Both the position numbers and the translations under genes were made by a program. Positions 59,110 to 64,000 of a DNA stretch of 64,000 nt are shown one piece after another. The notes beneath the pieces were generated by a model, which was given only the letters and a program-made list of their open reading frames with translations, was not told where the DNA came from and did no database searches. Position 1 is the first letter of the stretch; each line of letters starts with the position of its first letter. The stretch covers positions 1 through 64,000 of the forward strand of contig NZ_JADMJN010000015.1 of assembly GCF_018780565.1 (NCBI RefSeq), given 5' to 3'. The DNA is from Rhodoferax sp. (lineage in GTDB: Bacteria; Pseudomonadota; Gammaproteobacteria; Burkholderiales; Burkholderiaceae_C).

Positions 59110-61110
59110 ATGCCAGATTTGCCCGATTCCACGCCGCCTGAATCCACCACGCCCGAACAGCGACCTGCTGTGCCGGTACATCCAGAGCAGTTGCTGAGCG
59201 ATGTTGCGGGTCTGCCCCCGCTGCCAGGTGTCTACCGCTACTTTGATGCGGACGATGGTGTTCTCTACGTGGGCAAGGCCATCAACCTTAAAAAACGGGT
59301 GTCCAGCTACTTCCAGAAAAACCATGGAGGAACCCGCATCGGGCACATGGTCAGCAAAATCGTGCGCATGGAAACCACGGTGGTGCGTTCCGAGGCGGAA
59401 GCGCTGCTGCTGGAAAACAACCTGATCAAGACGCTCAATCCCAAGTACAACATTTTGTTTCGGGATGACAAGAGTTATCCGTATTTGAAGATGACGGCCG
59501 CCAGCTCCTCATCCAACCCCGGCACGAGCTTTCCACGGGTTTCCTACTACCGGGGGGCGGTGGAAAAAAAGCACCGCTACTTCGGTCCATATCCCAGCGC
59601 CTGGGCGGTGAAGGAGGCCATTTTGCTGATGCAAAAAGTGTTTCGCCTGCGCACTTGCGAAGACCCTGTGTTCAACAACCGCACGCGTCCTTGTTTGCTA
59701 TACCAGATCAAACGATGTTCGGCGCCCTGCGTGGGGCATATCTCGGCGCAGGACTATGCGCAGGATGTGGCCAACGCCGAGCGGTTTTTGCAAGGCGATT
59801 CGCGCCAGGTCATGGAGGCGTTGGAGGCGCGCATGATGGCGCACGCCGATCGACTGGAATTCGAGCAGGCGGCGGAACTGCGCAACCAGCTGGCGGCCCT
59901 TTCCAATGTGCTGCACCAGCAATCGGTTGACAACGTCTCGGATCGTGATGTGGATATTCTGGCTGCCAAAGTGCAGGGGGGGCGGGCCTGTGTGAACCTG
60001 GCCATGGTGCGTGGCGGGCGCCATCTGGGCGATCGCGCCTACTTTCCGGTGCACGTGGAAGACGCTGCTGCCATCTATAGCGATCAGGAGGACGACGGTG
60101 AGACCGCCGCCCATACCCTGTCCGTGGAGGCACAGGTTCTGGAGGCCTTCGTGGCGCAACACTACCTGCATGTGCCGGTGCCCCCTTCGCTGGTAGTGAG
60201 TGAGCCGGTGAACAAGAGCTTGCTGAAGGCCCTCTCGCTGCAAAGTGGCGTCAAGGTAACGGCCGTGCATCAGCCGCGCGAGCAGCGGCGTCTGTGGCTG
60301 GAGATGGCGCAAACCAATGCTGGTCTGCAATTGGCGCGTCTGCTGTCCGAAGAAGGGTCGCAGCAAGCCCGCACCCGGGCGCTGGCCGATGCGCTGGACC
60401 TGGCCCTGGATAACCTGGATGAGCTTCGGATTGAATGTTTTGATATCTCACACACCGCGGGGGAAGCCACCCAGGCTTCGTGTGTGGTGTTTCATCATCA
60501 CAAGATGCAAAACGCCGAGTACCGCCGCTATGGCATCGAAGGCATCACGCCCGGAGACGACTACGCGGCGATGCGCCAAGTGCTTTTGCGCCGCTATGGA
60601 AAACTTGCTGAGACTCTGCGTGAGGCGAAGCAGACCGGACAGACACCCGCTGGCACCGGCCGCTTGCCTGACCTGGTGCTGGTAGATGGCGGAAAGGGGC
60701 AGGTGAGCATGGCGCGCGAGGTGTTCGAGCAACTGGAGCTGGATGTGTCCCTGATCGTCGGCGTGGAAAAGGGCGAGGGCCGTAAGGTGGGCCTGGAGGA
60801 GCTGGTGTTTGCCGACGGACGCGACAAGGTTTACCTGGGCAAGGATTCCGCAGCCCTGATGCTGGTGGCCCAGATTCGCGACGAGGCGCACCGCTTTGCA
60901 ATCACGGGCATGCGCGCCAAGCGCGCCAAGGTTCGGGTAGATGGCGGCAAGCTCGAAGAGATTCCCGGCATCGGGCCAAAACGCCGCGCCCGATTGCTGC
61001 AGCGTTTTGGTGGTGTGCGGGGTGTAGCGCTGGCCGGCGTGGAGGACATTGCCACGGTGGAAGGCATTTCCCGCGAGTTGGCGGAAGAGATATACCGCGC
61101 CCTGCATTGA
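59110..61110 (+). CDS. uvrC: Excinuclease ABC subunit C
   Basis: Nucleotide-excision repair endonuclease of 666 aa. The GIY-YIG domain is at the N-terminus (PLPGVYRYFDADDGVLYVGK). The UVR motif DRLEFEQAAELRNQLAAL binds UvrB. The RNase H-like domain has LRIECFDISHTAGE and DLVLVDGGKGQVSMA. A helix-hairpin-helix pair (IPGIGPKRRARLLQRFGG) ends the protein. Divergent from earP with a 27-base gap. Confidence 0.97.
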   Translation: MPDLPDSTPPESTTPEQRPAVPVHPEQLLSDVAGLPPLPGVYRYFDADDGVLYVGKAINLKKRVSSYFQKNHGGTRIGHMVSKIVRMETTVVRSEAEALLLENNLIKTLNPKYNILFRDDKSYPYLKMTAASSSSNPGTSFPRVSYYRGAVEKKHRYFGPYPSAWAVKEAILLMQKVFRLRTCEDPVFNNRTRPCLLYQIKRCSAPCVGHISAQDYAQDVANAERFLQGDSRQVMEALEARMMAHADRLEFEQAAELRNQLAALSNVLHQQSVDNVSDRDVDILAAKVQGGRACVNLAMVRGGRHLGDRAYFPVHVEDAAAIYSDQEDDGETAAHTLSVEAQVLEAFVAQHYLHVPVPPSLVVSEPVNKSLLKALSLQSGVKVTAVHQPREQRRLWLEMAQTNAGLQLARLLSEEGSQQARTRALADALDLALDNLDELRIECFDISHTAGEATQASCVVFHHHKMQNAEYRRYGIEGITPGDDYAAMRQVLLRRYGKLAETLREAKQTGQTPAGTGRLPDLVLVDGGKGQVSMAREVFEQLELDVSLIVGVEKGEGRKVGLEELVFADGRDKVYLGKDSAALMLVAQIRDEAHRFAITGMRAKRAKVRVDGGKLEEIPGIGPKRRARLLQRFGGVRGVALAGVEDIATVEGISRELAEEIYRALH

Positions 61111-61154
61111 TCGGGGATCGCTGAAACCTCATCAACCCGTGCCACAATCAGACC

Positions 61155-61721
61155 ATGTTTTTCACCATTCCCACCATCATGACCTGGGCTCGCATTGCTG
61201 CGATTCCATTGATCGTCGGCGTGTTTTACTTGCCGGTGGAGCCGGCCACACGCAACCTGATTGCCACCGTCATGTTTGTGGTGTCAGCGGCCACAGACTG
61301 GCTCGATGGCTATCTGGCACGCAAGCTCAACCAGGTCTCGTCCTTCGGCGCCTTCCTGGACCCGGTGGCCGACAAGTTCCTGGTGTGCGCCTGCGTGCTG
61401 GTTCTGGTGCATCTGGGCCGCGCCGATGTGTTCGTGGCGCTCATCATCATTGGCCGCGAAATTGCCATTTCAGCCTTGCGTGAATGGATGGCCCAGATCG
61501 GCGCATCCAAGAGTGTGGCAGTGCACATGATCGGCAAGCTGAAAACGGTCGTGCAAATGGTGGCTATCCCGTTCCTGTTGTTTGACGGTATGTTGTTGGG
61601 TGTGATCGACACCCATCAGTGGGGCGTCTGGTTGATCTGGGTTGCGGCCGTCATGACGGTCTGGTCCATGGCGTATTACCTGCAGAAGGCCCTGCCTGAA
61701 ATTCGGGCACGGGCAAAGTGA
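61155..61721 (+). CDS. pgsA: CDP-diacylglycerol-glycerol-3-phosphate 3-phosphatidyltransferase
   Basis: Makes phosphatidylglycerol phosphate in the inner membrane. The protein is 188 aa with several helices. The CDP-alcohol phosphotransferase motif is complete: DWLDGYLARKLNQVSSFG with FLDPVADKF carries the three Asp. The gene follows uvrC, the usual order in proteobacteria. The TGA overlaps the GTG of the next gene. Confidence 0.96.
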   Translation: MFFTIPTIMTWARIAAIPLIVGVFYLPVEPATRNLIATVMFVVSAATDWLDGYLARKLNQVSSFGAFLDPVADKFLVCACVLVLVHLGRADVFVALIIIGREIAISALREWMAQIGASKSVAVHMIGKLKTVVQMVAIPFLLFDGMLLGVIDTHQWGVWLIWVAAVMTVWSMAYYLQKALPEIRARAK

Positions 61722-62614
61722 CTGCGCGCGACGACCGTGCCCTTATCAGGGCCATGCCAGCGGTTTTCGTCCTGATCTGGAGTACCGGCTTTATCGTGGC
61801 GCGGTACGGCATGCCCAATGCGCCACCGATGAAGTTTTTGGCCTTGCGCTACGCTTTGTCTATGGCCTGTTTCCTTCCGTGGATCTTGCTCGCAGGAGTG
61901 AAATGGCCGGCCAATCGGACGCAGTGGACGCATCTGGCGGTGACCGGGATCTTCATGCATGCGGGTTACCTTGGCGGCGTTTGGGCTGCGGTCAAGGCGG
62001 GCATGGGTTCGGGGCTGTCGGCCTTGATCGTGGGCCTGCAACCGGTGCTGACGGCCCTGTGGCTGTCAGCCAACGGCGGCAAAATATCAGCTCGGCAGTG
62101 GACCGGACTGAGCTTGGGATTCGTGGGCTTGGTACTGGTGGTCTCGCGCAAGTTTGGGCAGGGCGCGGAAGCCGACTGGCTGAACCTGTCGTTTGCCGTG
62201 GGCGCGCTCTTCAGCATCACCATCGGCACCCTGTACCAAAAGCGCTTCGTCACCCCTTGTGACGTGCGCACCGCCAATGTGGTGCAACTGGGGGCCGCTC
62301 TTCTCGTGACATTGCCGCTGGCCTTGCTGGAAGTGGAGGCCGTGAAGTGGAATGCTGAATTCCTGGGTGCCATGGCTTGGTCAGTGCTGGCGTTGACGCT
62401 GGGCGGCAGTTCCTTGTTGTATCTCCTGATCCAGCGGGGTGCAGCGGCGTCCGTCACCAGTCTCATGTACCTGGTGCCCCCGACGACTGCCTTCATGGCA
62501 TGGATGCTTTTTTCTGAACCCATCACCGCCGTCACCGTCATAGGTACCGTATTGACCGCCGCCGGAGTGGCGTTGGTCGTTCGCCAGGTGTCGACCACAC
62601 TTCCGGCGCGGTGA
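61718..62614 (+). CDS. EamA/DMT-family transporter
   Basis: Integral membrane protein of 298 aa with ten hydrophobic segments in two EamA repeats (VFVLIWSTGFIVARYGM starts the first). Members export amino acids or metabolites. The start is GTG at 61718, overlapping the pgsA stop (GTGA). The substrate is unknown. Confidence 0.9.
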   Translation: MTARDDRALIRAMPAVFVLIWSTGFIVARYGMPNAPPMKFLALRYALSMACFLPWILLAGVKWPANRTQWTHLAVTGIFMHAGYLGGVWAAVKAGMGSGLSALIVGLQPVLTALWLSANGGKISARQWTGLSLGFVGLVLVVSRKFGQGAEADWLNLSFAVGALFSITIGTLYQKRFVTPCDVRTANVVQLGAALLVTLPLALLEVEAVKWNAEFLGAMAWSVLALTLGGSSLLYLLIQRGAAASVTSLMYLVPPTTAFMAWMLFSEPITAVTVIGTVLTAAGVALVVRQVSTTLPAR

Positions 62615-62673
62615 GTTGACGTTGGCCTGCAAGGCGCTGTTCGTTTCGGTCGCCGATTTCAAAGGAGTTTGTC

Positions 62674-63759
62674 ATGAGCAAGAAAAGAATTGCCGTCATC
62701 GCTGGTGATGGCATTGGCAAGGAGGTCATGCCCGAGGGTATTCGCGTCATGGAGGCCGCGGCGGGCAAGTTCGGCATAGATTTGCAATTCGATCACTTTG
62801 ACTTTTCCAGCTGGGACTATTTCGAGAAGCACGGCAAGATGTTGCCCGACAACTGGAAGGACCTGATCGGTGGTCACGATGCCATTTACTTCGGTGCCGT
62901 AGGCTGGCCTGAAAAAATCCCGGATCATGTTTCCCTCTGGGGTTCACTGCTGTTGTTTCGGCGCGAGTTTGACCAGTATGTGAATCTGCGACCTGCTCGG
63001 CTCATGCCCGGCATCATTGCGCCCGTGGTGCGGCGCGATGGCAGCCGGCGAGAGCCGGGCGAAATCGACATGTACATCGTGCGTGAAAACACGGAAGGCG
63101 AGTACTCCAGCATTGGCGGGCGCATGTTTCCCGGTACCGAACGCGAGATCGTGATGCAGGAAACCGTGATGTCCCGCATTGGTGTGGACCGGGTCCTGAA
63201 ATTTGCATTTGATTTGGCCCGGTCGCGGCCCCGAAAGCATTTGACCAGCGCCACCAAATCCAATGGCATTGCCATCACCATGCCGTATTGGGATGAGCGG
63301 GTGGTCGAAATGTCTAAAGCCTATCCCGATGTCACGGTGGATAAATTTCACATCGACATCCTGACCGCACATTTCGTACAGCGCCCTGATTTTTTTGACG
63401 TCGTGGTGGCCAGTAACCTTTTTGGTGACATTTTGAGTGACTTGGGGCCCGCCTGTACGGGCACCATTGGTATTGCGCCAAGTGCCAATCTCAATCCGGA
63501 GCGCAAGTTCCCCTCCCTGTTTGAACCGGTTCATGGTTCGGCTCCGGATATTGCCGGTAAAGGGCTTGCCAATCCTATTGGTCAAATCTGGTGTGGGGCC
63601 TTGATGCTGGACTTTCTGGGTTACCGCCATGCACATGATGCGGTGCTGACGGCGATTGAAAAAGTGCTCGACCCCCAAAGTGGTGCGCCGCGCACGCCAG
63701 ATATTGGTGGCACTGCGAGCACCAGCGACATCGGATTGGCCATTGCCGGGGCGCTTTGA
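62674..63759 (+). CDS. Tartrate dehydrogenase / D-malate dehydrogenase (decarboxylating)
   Basis: NAD-dependent beta-decarboxylating dehydrogenase of 361 aa in the isocitrate/isopropylmalate fold. IAVIAGDGIGKEVMPEGIRV is the N-terminal signature; KHLTSATKSNGIAITMPYWD and YIVRENTEGEYSSIGG are characteristic of the tartrate/D-malate group (TtuC, DmlA, YeaU) and separate it from LeuB. NLFGDILSDLGPACTG holds the metal-binding Asp residues. It oxidises D-malate or tartrate to pyruvate or oxaloglycolate; the exact substrate is open. Strong ribosome site AAAGGAG near 62660. Confidence 0.93.
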   Translation: MSKKRIAVIAGDGIGKEVMPEGIRVMEAAAGKFGIDLQFDHFDFSSWDYFEKHGKMLPDNWKDLIGGHDAIYFGAVGWPEKIPDHVSLWGSLLLFRREFDQYVNLRPARLMPGIIAPVVRRDGSRREPGEIDMYIVRENTEGEYSSIGGRMFPGTEREIVMQETVMSRIGVDRVLKFAFDLARSRPRKHLTSATKSNGIAITMPYWDERVVEMSKAYPDVTVDKFHIDILTAHFVQRPDFFDVVVASNLFGDILSDLGPACTGTIGIAPSANLNPERKFPSLFEPVHGSAPDIAGKGLANPIGQIWCGALMLDFLGYRHAHDAVLTAIEKVLDPQSGAPRTPDIGGTASTSDIGLAIAGAL

Positions 63760-63886
63760 TCGAACGCAGTTTTACGTCAGACACTTTTTTTGACGACTTT
63801 GCCTAAACATTGGGCATTGGGGCGCTGGCGCATCCTTTAAAACCGCTAGAATCCCCCACCGCACTGTTGTAAAGCTGCATGTTGTG

Positions 63887-63917
63887 TTGACACGGTAGGA
63901 GTCCGTGGCTTTAATGA
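63887..63917 (+). promoter_or_regulatory. Possible sigma-70 promoter before the gene that leaves the window
   Basis: TTGACA at 63887-63892 and TAATGA at 63912-63917, spacing 19 bases. A CACGG / CCGTG inverted repeat lies between them. The spacing is slightly long. Confidence 0.3.
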
Positions 63918-63989
63918 GATGCAGCAGGCAATCTGCAAGATTTTCAAGAGACAATTTAATTAACTCTGTTTCCAGACTAGGGGTTCTTT

Positions 63990-64000
63990 GTGAATAAAAC
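63990..64000 (+). CDS. Start of a gene that leaves the window (partial)
   Basis: GTG AAT AAA AC at the end of the window is preceded by TAGGGG at a fitting distance. The first residues MNKT would suit a histone-like HU protein, but eleven bases are too few to decide. Confidence 0.3.

Overview
The window is about 64 kb of dense, GC-rich (about 60%) proteobacterial chromosome. Several features point to a betaproteobacterium of the order Burkholderiales, probably a Comamonadaceae member close to Rhodoferax or Polaromonas: the exbB-exbD-lpxK-ycaR-kdsB-adk block, polyhydroxyalkanoate (PHA) synthase and phasin genes, EF-P with Arg32 beside the rhamnosyltransferase gene earP, and small AT-rich GCTAT-N7-RNAGY repeats scattered through intergenic DNA and inside genes. 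This placement rests on gene content and family knowledge, not on a database search. I see no rRNA, tRNA, CRISPR array, insertion sequence or prophage. Most of the window looks like ordinary core chromosome.

Layout. 1-6.2 kb: the tail of an HD-GYP gene, then a minus-strand acyl-CoA catabolic set (3-hydroxyacyl-CoA dehydrogenase, enoyl-CoA hydratase, Crp-like regulator, APH-type phosphotransferase, acyl-CoA dehydrogenase). 6.2-10.8 kb: a FimV-like membrane protein, an MFS transporter coupled to a D-2-hydroxyacid dehydrogenase, and a small LexA-linked protein. 10.8-18.7 kb: lexA with tandem SOS-type boxes, asparaginase, the envelope block adk-kdsB-ycaR-lpxK-exbD-exbB, then xseA and sodB. 18.8-24.6 kb: DUF192 and Ala/Lys-rich exported proteins, icd, clpS-clpA and a DUF1499 protein. 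24.7-27.5 kb: a periplasmic iron-binding protein with a Fur-like box, a patatin lipoprotein and phasin. 27.7-35.8 kb: thioesterase, nitroreductase, a fused LivH-LivM permease, livG, livF, pncB, a sodium/proton antiporter family protein and a 2-hydroxyacid dehydrogenase. 35.9-45.2 kb: a P-type cation ATPase, aldehyde dehydrogenase, esterase, HNH protein, OsmC, cysteine hydrolase, sulfurtransferase and rmuC. 45.2-49 kb: a LOG-family protein, phaC and a YqjD-YqjE-YqjK-like envelope set. 49.1-53.7 kb: a SagB-like oxidoreductase overlapping a PaaK-like adenylating enzyme, and an archaeal-style AMP phosphorylase overlapping a PRPP-synthetase homologue. 54-57.2 kb: gltIJKL. 57.3-63.8 kb: efp, earP, uvrC, pgsA, a DMT transporter and a tartrate/D-malate dehydrogenase. 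The last bases hold the start of another gene.

The genes suggest a respiratory heterotroph that stores carbon as PHA and takes up amino acids and iron. The most interesting groupings are: (1) the phosphotransferase and acyl-CoA dehydrogenase pair inside a beta-oxidation set, which fits 4-hydroxyacyl-CoA breakdown through a phosphorylated intermediate; (2) the translationally coupled AMP-phosphorylase and PRPP-synthetase homologues; (3) the coupled SagB-like and PaaK-like pair; and (4) the dispersed 17-bp repeat that has become part of several essential or conserved reading frames.
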